NCBI GenBank assembly: GCA_037389465.1
Contig: JAZARR010000123.1
Span: 2,860,501-2,924,500 of the forward strand
Source of the DNA: Baylisascaris procyonis
Lineage: Eukaryota; Nematoda; Chromadorea; Rhabditida; Ascarididae
Length of the DNA stretch: 64,000 bases
Direction: 5' to 3'
Of this stretch, positions 12,801 through 27,800 are shown piece after piece. The translations under genes and the position numbers were made by a program. The number at the start of each line of letters is the position of its first letter. Within the stretch, counting starts at the first letter, position 1. A model generated the notes under the pieces. The model was not told the origin of the DNA. It made no database searches and worked only from the letters and a program-made list of their open reading frames with translations.

Positions 12801-15800
12801 CGACATATTGGACCCGAGAGTGAAATTATTTCATTTCACAACAAAAATAAACTTCGATTTCTAAAAATCCGCTCAAATTCTTATCAGTTCCTGCAACAAC
12901 AAATAACATCATTTGCATTTCGCTTGTCAGCGGCTTTCAGAAATAGCAAGGGATATTCAGCACATGGTCAGGATCACTCATTGCAATCGGATGGCGATTG
13001 GAGTTCTCCATTCACTGGTAAAACCTCCAATTAAACAAAAAAAAAACCAAATTGATCATAAACGAGGAAAAACTATTTCAATGCTCATCTACAAGCGATG
13101 GACAGTTCGTTAATTTTGCTCTCATAGCATCATGAAATAGAAGATCATAAAATCTGCCCACCGATACGTCTACCACTCAACGATTGTTGTGCGAAACGTT
13201 TCCGCCTTTCAGTTGAGAGCTCCTCTGCAACCATCGCGTTATTGCACGTATTCGGTCTTTCTAATTGTTCGGCCAATACGTCGATAGCAACGGTGCATAA
13301 TTTATTCACATATTTTAGAGTATTTCGAGTACTCTGATTACGAACCAATTCACCAACCAATAACAATACACTGCCCACCATCGCTTCATCTAATCCACGC
13401 CATCCATTCAACTGAAACACTCAACAACTTCAATTACCACCTCCAATTATATAAGCAAATCGTTTTCTGTTTTATATTCGAATAAACACTTTGTGCTGCA
13501 ATTAGCACTGAGACACAACCACCATCCATCTCAGTGCAAAAATAGCGTTGCACTTCCACTGAGCAATACTCAGGCACACCTTCAGCTGGCAAGACATTTT
13601 CTTACATTTACGCCTTTTGTGATGAGTTAATGCAAAACAATAGTTATAGAACCGAAAAAAACAAACCCGCCTATGAGAAAGAGGGAATCAATTTCAATAT
13701 TTCGGGAGACGAATGATTTGACAATTATATTCGTTAAACTGATCCAGCAAATAGGCGTCAATACTGCATACACCTTAAAGCGTCAAAAGACGGCTAAGTG
13801 CGGACTTTTTTTTTTTTGACAACCGATCGATCATGCAGAAATATCGAATTTCCAGCAGAAGAAGTGTGAAACGAGTCGAGTGTCCTTGAAAAGTTTGCAC
13901 TCTTTTGCATATTTGGCTAACGATAAATCAATAGGCTGGAAATTTCTGCGCATAATGATATACTCTTCTTTCCAATCACAAACCCGAAATTATGCAACGC
14001 GCAGAACTCGAACAAATTTGATAGATAAGTCAAGTGATCGCTCAACGTAGTCATCGATTGCTTACTTACTGCATTTGCGATCTTCCCATTCCTATGAAAA
14101 TATCCCAAATACTTCCCAAAATTTGGCATTTGAATACGTTGACATTGTTGCATTTATAAAAAAAATAAGTATTTAAAAGCAAGCAATCAGGATTTCATAT
14201 AACTTTCAAACTTTGCTCAAAAAAATCAGAAATATCACTGCAAGAAGAGCAACAACTTAGGAAGTAGATCATTCACCAGTTCAGAGCACAAAGCGATCGA
14301 CTTCGATAGTGCAGGTGCATTGTCAGTCGCTGGTGTGCGCCTGGCAATCAACTTCAGAGAAAAAGCAGCATTCTGACATAACACTATCTGCAACACAAAC
14401 AATAAAATTCTTTACAAACAACTCTCATATATCCATTCTTAATAGATTGATTTATAACGATATCCGAGCTTGAAGAAAGGACCAATGAGAAAAATTCAGG
14501 GTTATCCAGAAACTTTCGCCCATTTTTGGAGTTAATCACTATAAATACAGAGCCATATCAATAATCCGACTGCAAGTATTGAAAAGTTAATTGTTTGTGA
14601 TATGGAATCTTGTTCTCAGACTACATCCCCTCTAATTCTTACATCCATAAATATCTTTTTGCTATTCTCCACTCAAAACACCACTCTACAGTCTAATCCT
14701 CCATCCTTGAAATCTTAAAATGGCCATCCCCTGATCTCTCCTGCCCACTTAAATTGGGAAATAGAAGCTCAAAATAGACCTCATTCTTGCTCTCGACAGG
14801 TTTTAGCCATTGGTTGAGCTTGCCAGCGAATGCATCAAGGTGCTCTGTGCTTATTGCACTTTCAGTGGTAAACGATGTTTCTTGAGTGAGTTTCACGTTG
14901 AGCAGATGTAGTGCACGATCACGCATTTTATTCGACGTATCGCTATCCTCCAGTATGTCGGCTATCAAACGTGCACTTACGTTAGCAGGTAAGATGTTTC
15001 GCAACTGCAACACTTTCATCTCGAAATCGCTCGTAAATATTTAAATCATTAAAACATCACCAAGACCTTATTATACTCTATTTCACAAACAAAAGGATTT
15101 AATTATATATATGGGGTGACATAATGTACGAATATCGAATAACCTATACACAAGTACATAAGCATAAATTCTGGGTTCCTCACATTACTTCAGATGTGCT
15201 TAGGAGATCGCAAGTACATTCAAAAAAAACGAAACATGAATCGTTAGTGACTGAAATCTATGCGTTCAAGGTGGCGCAGTTATAAACTCACTATGCCGAA
15301 CTGATAAAAAAGTATTGTAATCGTAATGCGATGATGCTCATTCATTGAAAAAAAAAGCCACATCAATAATCCAAACAATTGCCGAAAACTATTTTAGAAA
15401 TCTCAACTAGCAAGTTCAACACTAAAACGATGATGAAACCATTTCTTTCAACAACATTGACAACACTAAAGAAATATTTAAAGAGAACATTTCTTGCATA
15501 ATAGATTCAATCTCTTCGAAATTACAAAAAAAAACTTCACCTCCTTCTCCAGGGCCGATATTGCTAAGAAAAATCTTTCAATAAAAATGGCAAAGAAATT
15601 ACTGCCGAATAATAAGACATTTAAGAAACAGCAAAAGAAATTAAAGATGAATAAACGATTTGTTGTTTTCTATGCAGAAAATAACATCAATAATCCCTCT
15701 AAATTTATGAACAAAAAACCAAAAATAAGAAAGAAACCTTATCGGTGAGTATATCAGCTCGTGATGCAAATGCTATCCAATATTTGTAATGATTGGAATG

Positions 15801-18800
15801 CTGTGTCCCACGCAGCTCATTGTCACTCGCCTCGGCGCTCTCTGCTTCACTATTAACGAGTTCGTCCAATTCTACAGACGTAATCAACATACGTTTGCCC
15901 ACAACTAATAATCGCTCGTACATTTCCGTATCATTCATATTGGTCAGCTGAATTTCAATCAACAACATCACTTTTACGCATGAATATAATGGCAAGCAAA
16001 CTTTTCGGACAGATGCGCCAAGTTTTATTCATATTTGAAGGATGATTTCTAAATTCGTTTCCATCTCTTCACTACAGGTATATTTTAGAATAGTTAATCA
16101 CATTGGCAATACCCACTATGCCTGTAGGTTTAGGCTGATGAAACTGCTTAGTGCAAACGCATGGCTATTAGATAAGGAGTTCTAAACACCAATCGAATAC
16201 GAAATAAATCTTAATGGTTATTTCAAAATAAAAATAAGCTATACATATGTTCCAACTTATCGCATTTTGCGCATTATAAACGATAAGAGATGGCAACCAA
16301 TACTTGCGCTCTTACGATTTCACTAATCATATCAACCTATTTCCTTCCTACTTGATAGAATAAAAAAGAATTTCAACAAAAGTTGCCCACTACAAACTCA
16401 TCCATAAATAACAAATTTTACAGATATAAGATGCATGCATGCCACTCATTTGCATATATATTCCCTAGTGTTTTACTTCTCACTCAATGGGTATTCCATT
16501 TGATACGTTTATTTCTTTACTGTATCTCTACCTTATTCAGGCATATTCATTGAGAAACCTTTATTCCTGTATTTAATGTCTAAGAAAGTAAATATCTCAA
16601 TCAATCAATCAATCACAAATATGTTCAATAAACCGCTAACAACTAATACCACTGTTCAATAACAATGTATGCATATTTTAACCGTGTCAACTGATCGCTT
16701 ATGCAAACCTTCAAAAAAAAAATCACTTTTCCGTTCAAAATTGCAATCTAACAGGTGCGAAATATTACCCCACCTGGTGGTCTAAAAGCGCATTCAAATC
16801 TTTTCCCACACTTACTCGTCAAAGCTCCGCAAAAAATGAAAGATCAACTTGAAACTTGGTAAATTAAATGATCTAGCATATCCTAAATTACACCTTCTAA
16901 ATTTTTTAACTTCAACATCACTGACTTCCCAGCTGAAATTAGCAACCACAGAGATAAATAAAACATACCTTATCCAAAAGATCTCGACTGGAAAGTAATC
17001 TTGCGATCCAACCAACAATCGCAAAACGATAATGCCTCAACTTTTGCACAGAATGTTTTGAACGATCGAAGATCACAATTCGAGAAGGAGTTGATCCATA
17101 CCCATTGAGCGTGGTTTTCGATGCATTTTGCCCCATAGAGTGGGCAGTCGCTGATGAGTGCATTTCAACAAAATCACCTCCTAGTTGGACAACATAATGT
17201 AATAAATCAACAACGCATGATATTTGTTCATCGGCGTCGAATAACGATGTCATTTCGGTGGCCAATTCTTCGAAGACCTCCACCGCAGACCGACCTTAAA
17301 AATACTCGATAGATGGATGCTCCGAGACTGAGACATTAATTTATTTGCATACGCCTATGACTTATCACATCCCTCTTCCCTTCACTACCCTCAACACTCA
17401 ACAGTCATAATGGTGTGAGATTGAAACGTTTCTTACAGCTTATGCTTATTGAACACGAAGGCCAATCCAGAATAGAAGCAACTTTAGACGTGTAATACTA
17501 TTACTATTCCACAAACTTTTCCACTAGCCCAATCAAGGAATTAGTTACGACATTGGGGTATTCCAAATCCAATTGATTTCAATAAACTATAACTAGAAAA
17601 GCCTTTCCGTTTATTAAAATACTTGGAATCTGATGAAGACGATTAACAATTATTACAATGACCAACCGCATGAACGTCAATTAATTCGCATAAAGGCTCA
17701 CATCCACTGGCCAATCATGACGAATAAAGTGGGCAACAGCTATCACTTCGCTTCATTTGGCGACCGCTTGAACGGCCGGTCAAGTAAATATTGCTTTCGT
17801 AGGTAAATGACTGAATCTCAGACAAATAAACGTTAACAATTAATAACAAATAAACTGTATTACCTTTAGAAGAATCATTACGCTGCCAACTGAGACAGTA
17901 ATATTCAAAGAGAACAGCGATAATAGTTGATAAATGAGTTGCGGTTGCTGCTTTTGCCACTGCACGCATTACCGATAACCTTCTATGTGCGGGCATATCC
18001 AGTAGTGAGGCTGCGAGTATCCGTGATACGCTTAGCAAACGACTTTCTAACGCTTCACCCTAAATTTTTCTTTATTTAATTACCCTTCATCTGAATGCCA
18101 TTTCAATTGAAGTATTTTGCTGAGAGGATCGCTGAGTTGGGCTGAATGAATGAACTTCCAATTTAATGCAAACGTTGTCATACTCGTTAATTTGGGGTTA
18201 ATTCACTTGAACAATCGTCTTTGGAAACTATATGAAAGGACACAACAATAATAATTATAAGCATTGTTAATTCATTCCCATCAAAACTATGCATGAAATT
18301 CTATGAAAATATTCTCAAATTATAACTCGAAAATGGTGCAAATACTATTTATTCACGATGCTAAACACTTCATAAAACGTTGAAAGTTTCTAAGAACGGA
18401 ATACTCAAATTAATTAATGTTTCAAACAGCGAATATTTTCAGCACAAACACTATGCAAACAATAATGATTACTGCACATCGATAACCCAACGATCATCAT
18501 CGGTCCATTACGCAATAAAACTTGAATGTTGCAATCAAAAATAAAGCATTAATTAACTACCTTCTCGTCCATGACTGCAGCGAACATTGTGCGAAGAGTT
18601 TCTTCAATGATTTCAAGCGTTAAATCATTATCTTTCTTTAATAAACCAGCACCCATAAACGTAAACACCGACATCATATGTGTCAATGCGGCACTCTGAA
18701 ATATATTCCCAATGTAATATCACGACGCTTTACAAAAACCATAACTATTTTCTATGTTTATATGCAATCGCTAACAGCAACTACAAGAGGTTTAAGCATT

Positions 18801-21800
18801 ATCATCAGAAGTGAGATATACGCCAAATTCCAAAGGGAGCCTCGAAATCTGAGAAGGCAACTACGTGTCATCCCCCTCACCCCGATTATTTTGAAGAGGC
18901 AAGAGAGAAGTGGTTCCGGAATTAGAAACTGCACGGTCATAAACAAAAAAAAGGCAAAGCTCTCAGATATGGTGTCTTCTCTCATATGTTTGCTTACAAT
19001 AACTTACCCTAAGCGCATCTCACCAAACGGGCTACTCGCAGTAAGAGTAGCTCTTTGACCTCATCCGAACGTGAACTTCCTTTTCTGATGTTTTGATATC
19101 ACGTTTCTTCGCATCTTTCCTCTCATTTCTCAGAATTTATCGACGCTCTTACTATAGTTAAACAAACAATAAATGAACTCTTAACTAATCACGTCTGAGC
19201 ATAAAATCACAAAAAAAAGAATTCTTTGATGAACAGTTGTGTTGCAAGATCTCATAAACAACGCTTCTCATAAATATCATCATCAATAAGCTTATAATAA
19301 AAACTTGTAAAAAGAATAGAGCATTTGTATGCTGCTTTTAATGGATATAAAGCTTTAATAAATGCTGCAAGCATTTGAATTCAAGTTGTCAAAATTTGCA
19401 AAAAATTCGAATGAATCGACGATAAAATCAGATAAAAGGATAGCAAAGAGATAAGTGATAAGGATGATGTACTGGTGAAATATGAACAGCAGCTGTCAAC
19501 AGACTGAGACAGCTTCGCAATGTTGCGTGATCACGCGTATTGCGAATTGTCTCTACTATGCATTCCAACTGTATATCTTCCTTTGTGACCGCATAACCAC
19601 CTGAAATACAATGAAATTTATGATCGAGAATAATAGCAACAATGAGATCCTTTCAAACATTAAGTGAAAGAAATTTAGGACAAAATAATATTTTTGGGGC
19701 ATAGAATCAAATAAATTCGGATGGCGATATTCAATTTTGAACAAATAATCGCAATGAGAAATTCCTTTCGAAATGAAACATTTCAATAGTGGAAAATGCA
19801 CAACCATAAAATTAAAGCATCATAATTCTCTTGTATTGCAAGAATAATACGGAAATGAAAGTGAAATACAGTGAGAAATCTCTAAAAAGCATCGTATTCG
19901 ACTAAACTCGCATAAGAGAGTATATTTTATTCGAAACCATCCTGATTGAAGAATTTCATTTTATTTTATGTTGACTTCTCAAAGTGACCTTTTCCGTCTA
20001 GGATTTCCCATAGAAAAACCCAAAATCGAATTAAATATGATGAGAGTATTTGATCAAGCATCAATACAAGACTTACATGGTTCTTTGAGCAGACGAACAA
20101 GCAGAGAGACGGTAAGTTGTCGCATATACAGATTTATGGAGTGCTCCTCATCGTTTTGTTGCATAGACCTAGAAACAAAAGCCAACACTAAAGGCATTAG
20201 CGTGCTTGAAAAGAATAAAACGTTTAGACCTATGCTTCTTCCAGATTGCAAACTACAACATCCTTCTCGAAATGGCGGCAATTTTATTTTAATTCCCATT
20301 TTTCCCCATTCCAAACACTCTGCAGTGAGGTAGATTGTAAACAATCGATCAGTTATATTGTTAGCCCGAATCACATCACTTCACATATCAACGAAGGAGA
20401 CCCTATTGCAAAGGTGTGACCATTATCGCTATGTCGAAAGACGAGTAAATAAAGAGTATTTGCCTAGTCATCAAGCAACTATATCTTTCAGTTACGCAAA
20501 ATAAAATTAATGAACGATACCTTGAAAAATATAACTGCAAAAAGTCAATCACTTACACTTTCAACACATCGAATAGCGTATTAAACAGTTTCGACGATGA
20601 TTGCACATATTTGTTTGCATTCAACACCTCCAATACGAATATTACTCTTTTAATATAGGCGTTCTCATCTTCATCGACGAATACTCGTCTATTCATCGAT
20701 TCGTTAATTTTGGCACGCATTCGTTTCTCCTCCGGCTCTGTGGAACTTCGAGCAAGCAAAATGAGTGCCAATTCACTTTTTATTGGTAGCTGAATTATAT
20801 TTTAGAAAATTAAGAGCGATCATATAGATAGCTATTTCTCACGATCGATAAATAAAGGAGGCGGAGGGAGGGAAGCTTATAGATGAGGACACTTTTCTGG
20901 CAAATAGCTCGTTTCATGATAGATCTTCACACGCAAAATGTGCACAAAACACTTTCATCAAAATCGTTGAAAAATTACCGTTTCTTTTCTAAATTCTGTT
21001 TTTTTTTTTTTTACTTATGAGGATGCAGTAGTAGCAAGATATTGCACTCGTTTGCTAACTGCATCTTATGGATTCTTTAATAATAGTCCTGACTATAAGA
21101 CCGATTTCTCAAGTGTTGTTAATCGACAAATAAAACAGAAAACCTGAACTAAAGATAATGGAAGAGAAAGGAAGAAAATCAAAGATCACCTGTGCTAAAG
21201 CGTTTCTAATATCAGCTTTTATTGGTACAGTGTCGCTGGAAATGATTTTCACCATCTCCGTTATGAATTCTTCGAAATCTTCTGCAGTTCGGTGCTTTAT
21301 ATATTTCGGTGAAATCAATGCCTGAAAGCGGCCTTATGTATCTACCTCAGAATATTAGGGTTGAGGAAGCCTTATGAACATATCGCATACCTTTAACATT
21401 ACTTCCATTCCCCTCACCTCTTCTTTTCTCTTAAAGTCAACCCTCTTTTAAAGTTAAATCTTAAGAAAATTAGGAAATTTATAGCCTTAGAGAAAATTGG
21501 GAAATCTATAGCCTCTACGGTTCAAAATTTCTACGGATATCTCGAAGCAAATGCCTCAGTGAGCAACCATTTTTGCGAAAAAAAAAACTTTCATATTTGG
21601 GACAATCTTACAAAATTCTTACGCACCTATTTAGGATTCACTTACTACTACCTTTCCTAACTTTTGCCATTTTGAACAAATTTTCTATGCTTTGTATTTT
21701 CTTTGCGCATCATTTAATTGTTTAAAAACGAATTCCAGCGTCGATTCTCAATCGCTCATGTAAGTCAAATTCTCAAGAGCAGTGTAAACGATAAGAAATG

Positions 21801-24800
21801 CAATGAAGAGAATATAAATCCTAAATAATATATTTGCAGATCGAATCTTCAAAGAAAGCAAATTAACAGGCTTTTTATCAATTGTGCGATGTTCGTATAA
21901 CGTTGACCTTTTCGTCCACATCAACTCATTAATTTCAACTTTTAATCTTTTTTAATAGCATCATCCAGGATTTATCCACAAATAATTTGAAGTTAAAATT
22001 ACCATTCAGAAGAACGCTAAATGTTGCTATATTTTAATTCATATGGCTTTGAAATCGAGCAATCCGATGAGAAACGTAACATCAAAAAATAGCCGTACAA
22101 GTGCTCTTCCCTTTTCACTCATTCTTGACCGTCAGGTTGGCATTTTTGCAATATCCAACAGGTTCACACCTACTCGGCTTCGTAGCCTGCCTACCAATGT
22201 CGGCAACTTTAATTTCAACGTTACCTTCCGTCCCGTTCTCTTCTTCCCCTCCCTCCTCCCCTCGCCCCACCTCGTACCCTTCTTCCCTTAAATGTGGCAT
22301 TGCACTAAGGTAACTGATACGGTCATCTGCAAAAGAAGCGAAAAGTAGCGTTGATATAGTAGAAAATAATTTACTTCAAGGGCAAGCTTGGCTTTATCCC
22401 ATCGCTTTGCCTCAATAATTTTACACATCTTTTCCATGGGATCGCCTTTAAAGACTTCTTTTGGTTGTATCCGCAAAGCGTTTATTTGCTCTTCCTGAAA
22501 ACAAAAATATTTCGTAAATACCATAGCTCATAACCCACAATGACCATTAACGTTTTTAAGATATCATTAAGGATATTATTCGCCAACTCGACCTCAATAC
22601 GCCAATGTACATCCTACATCTCATTGAAATACAGTTAGTGTGATAACAAAGTTTAGTGTTCAACTACGTAATGATAACATAAGCACCGTAGAATCTGTAT
22701 CCTCAAAACATTCGACTCTTCGATTGCAACATATAAATTCGATTAGCACTTTTATAAAAACTTTCTCATCTTTGTTATATGATGATTGAATTTGGTATAA
22801 TGCTGCTTAATCAGGATCGTCATGCGATTAATGCCATTTCCATCGAATATTATGGAGAGAAAATTGATGTAAAATATACGTAAATTGTTGAAAATAATTA
22901 GCACTTGGCGAAAAAAGTAGGAGAAAATGTCGAAAAACTATTATGCAAACGCCGTAATATGCAAGTTTTCCGAAAAGCCAATCTTATTTGTTCAAAAATT
23001 ATGTTGGCATTCAAAAATTTGAAGGTTCCAATCACCACTGATAAAAATTAAGCACCGCAACACCCGTGCACCGTTCTAACTAAGATTGAAGAGCAGATGC
23101 GCCCCACTCCAAAAAAATATGAAACAATTGAAAATGTAAAACAGACGAACCGCGACAAGCTGAGCGTTCTTTTCTGGTACGGCAATATGTTTTCCATACT
23201 TCTCGTCGTCACCAGTACTCTTACGTATACTATTGCTTCGACGTCGACGTTTGCCCGGTGGCTTTGTCTCCACCGTTAAATCACCAACCTATAACGACCC
23301 TATTTAATGCAAAAAACCTCTAAAATTTGAATTTCTGACGGAGTATCACCGATCTAGAATTTCTATTGACCTGTCAATCAAAAAAGGAGTCATCGTTATT
23401 GCCACATCAATCCTTGATACAACCAAAGATCACACGAATACAAATCAATTCACCAACAACTGAAACTGTTTAAATAATGGGGTCCTGAAAGCCCGTCTTT
23501 TGGAAATATTTATGAATAAAGTACAGCTACAAAAGTTCCTAATGCCGCCTAGATAATGTCCTTTGATAGAAATTGGAAAATTATCAACTCTTCACTAACA
23601 AAAGAGTGGAAATTTATCAAACTTTAAAACAAAAACTGTTTCCATAGGTTTTCCCAATGCAAGATGAGCAAGAGATTCGAAAATTTTTCAGCTGGGGTTA
23701 CGGAGGATAGTCAAAGATTTGCAAATTACCTACTCAACGTAGTCGAAGGAAATCCATAAAATGACGTTTAAAATTTTCATTTTCCATAGTGTTTTTTGGG
23801 CGCTCAAAAAGACGGATGGACAGGAAGGGATAATGGAATTTTAGCCAATATTCTTGCCCACCTCCTCTTTGCTTGAATGTTTTTGAAACGATCATCTTTT
23901 AACGATGAGAGGCTTATATGAGCATCTCATTGCTAATTTATTCGAAATATTCTCATCAAGCTTAAATCTCTGGAATAATTAAAATTCAACAAAATTACAT
24001 CATCGCTAAGCCATGTAAAACGGCTATTGCATCTCGCAACACTCATTGCTGTGATTGCCTCTGTTTGCTCATTGTTCAGAGATAAGGAGATAAGAGTGTT
24101 TATTTTCGCCATTGCTCAATGTAGACAGGAAACCTCCTTCCCTCTTTTCCAGTCATAAGCCCCCAACCGTTTAAGACTGCCGAAGTAAAGCCCGGATAAC
24201 ATAGATGACCAAATATGGATGCTTCTAGCATGGACAGAAAACAGAGACACTCTGCGGTAAAATGAGACCACTTTTGAGGTCATGAGCATAAAGCGAATAG
24301 CAGACATACTTCGTAGGGCTCGATTTTGCACTCCTTTATGATCTCGTCAACCACATTCGCTTCTCGCACTTGCCACTCAGCTCGTACCGAATCAAACGAC
24401 TTAGGAAACCTATAAATGAAATATATGAGTGCAGAAAAAAAAGTATTGCCATTTTCTCATACTAAATCACGGCAAAATTCTTTCCAGGAAGCCCTATGCG
24501 GAGGAATTGAAACAGTAAGGACTCTCCCGTGACAGGCGGAATATTTGCTTGAATATCAGAGAAGTGGCGCAGCAAGGAACAAATATATACACCAATTTCT
24601 ATCACATCGATAATGACCAAACGGCTATATTCGGGTATAAATTCCCAAGCAAACACCGAGAATATTCTCAAGAAATCGAAACTACGTTGATATTTCGGTG
24701 CATTAATCCAAAAAAAATATCACGAACTATCATAGTTACAAATTATAGATAATTTCTGGTTGCTCACTAAGACTATTATAAAAGAAAAGCTTCCGATTTG

Positions 24801-27800
24801 GGGGTCGTTAAATCAAAAGGAGCGTAGAGTGATCCTACATCCAGCTTTCACCAAGATTAAACCCTTAAATGAATACTTCACCGAATGAAAGGGCAGCTAT
24901 AGAAAAGTGGATTACATATGGACGAAGAAATAAAATAACTAAACAAAATTTAAATTTGAAGTTAAAATAAACAAAACCTGATCACTAATGTTCGAATTCG
25001 TTTATAGATCTCTTCCGTTAATTGTTTCCTTCCTCCAGACGATATAAATTCAAAAAAATCCGAGAAGAATGTAGTAGCAAGAGAAGCCGAAAAAACTTCA
25101 TTCTCGATCAATGAGCACAAAAATGAGCACAACTGCCGATAAGTTTCCTCTTCTTCTGCTGCAAAACAACAGATTACAATACATCGTCAAGCTATCAACA
25201 AACTGGGATGGCATAGGACATTAGAACATAACCCCCTCAACCCCCCCCCCCCTTACCTCCCTAATCACAATTATAAACGGCGATCGAAGTGGTGCTAGTA
25301 CTTTTCTTTTTTTTTTTCATTAACTATGCAAATCTCTCCGTTAGTCGAACGTTTACTAGGTGAAGTTTTCTTATATATGCAACAACATCGACCAGCAATG
25401 CAAAAAAGGGGAACCCGATCGGCAGAATGCTTATTCAACGCGCAAATAATTGACCAGCCCACAACTTGAGTTGACGTTTGCATAGCAAATTAGCATTAAA
25501 CAGCACTAGCACTGCACCAGTTATCCTCAATTACTTTCTCACCGAACTCATAAACTCCATGAAAGTTCACCGAGCGATCGTGGGTGGTCTTAATTGCTGA
25601 CTAATGAACATATGCCTATTTAGTCTGATTGTAACCTAGCAGAAGCTCGTTTTCGTTCCAGTCATTATAAACGGAATTCCCAGTGGCCTATCGAACATTA
25701 CCTGACTTTCACTTATGACAGTGCATCATTTCTTTCCTCTTACCCACGTGTGCAACCAGCGTTCACACAATAGTCATCAAATTCAAAAGATCCTGAGAGA
25801 ATGCATGAAGTGTGGAAGCGGATTTTTGGATGGGTAGACTCCGGGAGCAGTTAACGTGGACAGACTCCGCCGGGGCGGCGAAGATCTCAGGAAAACTTTT
25901 GGAATAGTTCCTCGTTGAGGTCGGAAGCGCAGAACCGTATGAAAACGAAATCTTCGGTCAGAGAGACTCGTCGGAGAGAGACTTGACGGGGCGGTCACTC
26001 CAGAAACGTTGGGGAGAAAAGAATCGGATTAATCGCCCTGCAGAAAATTAGTGAAAAGACGCTGCTACAGCACATCGTCTAATGTCAGGGACTCTGCGTG
26101 AAATCTTCGTTCAGTTCCTGTTCATTCATTTTCTTCGCTCTAGCTCATTGAAAGAAAAAAGGAAATTAAGCACTCAATAGCACCAACCATTTTCAGTGAT
26201 GAGCTGGAAGATGGCTCGCCAAAGAGGTCGCATAAACGAGCTGAGATCGGTTTTCTTTGATAACGCAACGATACACTCCGATATATTCATCTCAACATTT
26301 TTTCTTGCCAATTTCTTTACCCCTCTATAAACAATAAGCATTTAGACGATACCCACATTTTCGCCTCAAAAAGACCATTCGATGGAATAAAAGAAGAACC
26401 AAAATTAGTGAATGCACGAGCACAAGGCATTCCATCTTTACTAATTAATACAACAATATTTCAAATACCTTTCTTCAATACTAATCAAAGATCGCTACAA
26501 TCGTCCAGCAGTATCCGGCTGCAAAAATCAAATCTAGTAACTATGTTGTAGGCGATTATCAAAGATTATCAATTAAAACAAAGCTGAAAACTAACTTTAA
26601 TGGAAGTACGGTAACACTCTGATGTTGACATATAACAACTGCAGCATTTATCGACTGCTGAATGCTTGATTCGTTGATCTTCAACATAACAAGCTTCAGC
26701 AATGAGTTCATCACAGCATTTGTTAGCGTCACAGATGCACATAGTTGACATAGTGTCATTAGGGCTGCCAAACGTAGCGAAACTAATTGTGATCTGCAAA
26801 ACACGTTATTATTCCAGAATTTTTAGTGCAATAGAAATTTTGTAGTCGCTATCCCTTGCTCATAACTTCCCCTCTCCTCCACGTTCTTCTATCATTGCGG
26901 TTTACCTAATCAAGAGTATATCCTGAAACGTAAATGTTTCCCAACTTATCGAATTACTGTGCACTATCCTCAATTACCACTCCTCAGCCCTATATGACCT
27001 CTGAAACGATGGATTTGAAATCAGTATTACTAATGAAAATTCTTTTGCAATAATATCCGCCAAACAAAGATTTGCTAATAGAATAAATACGAAAACGAGA
27101 CTTACTTAAGTGCGGTAGCCAAAAATGGAAGGATTCTTGAGATAATTGCATCGTTTACTTTGGCAGGATCGGCTACAATATGCACACATAATGTAGCGTA
27201 GAATGAAAATAATTGAGGCATTTTGTTTTCCATATATTGTGCACCAACCAACTGAAATTATATCATTTGTAAGATATATAAATCCATAGATCAACCACTG
27301 GTCCGCAATCTGTTACAGTAAAACAATTGACGGTCGTATCATATATACTATCACTTTCATCAGCACTCAAAGAATATTACTGTAGTTATTATTTGAACTT
27401 TAAGTCTATCATTATTTATAAGCGTTTTTGCTATTACCTTTTTGATACACAATATCGGTAATGAAAATTTATTTCATCACAGCTGACTGATAATTACAAC
27501 TTTTTAAAACGTGATTTCACTTAAAATTTCGAGTAAAATATGATTGGTAGTGATAAGACATCACTGTTATTTTTCTTATATTACAGTTTTTTAGCCTTAT
27601 GAAATCAACACTAAGACAATGGGCTTTTATGTTTACTATGACTATGATACTAACTATTACTGCCAATTAAATTCGGTATCCCAACGATTACTTTAAAGCT
27701 CTAATCCCATCTCAATCACGTCAATCCATCAATTACATTAATTAAGAAAAACAATGAAATAAACCTTGAAAAGGTAATCAATATGTTGATGCAACAATGA

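Noticed and set aside
13917..14153. 78-codon minus-strand frame
   Set aside because: Exons 28 and 29 join directly in phase and align with continuous human sequence; this is intronic.
18678..19058. 126-codon plus-strand frame
   Set aside because: It is antisense to a HEATR1 exon edge and intron and has no family resemblance.
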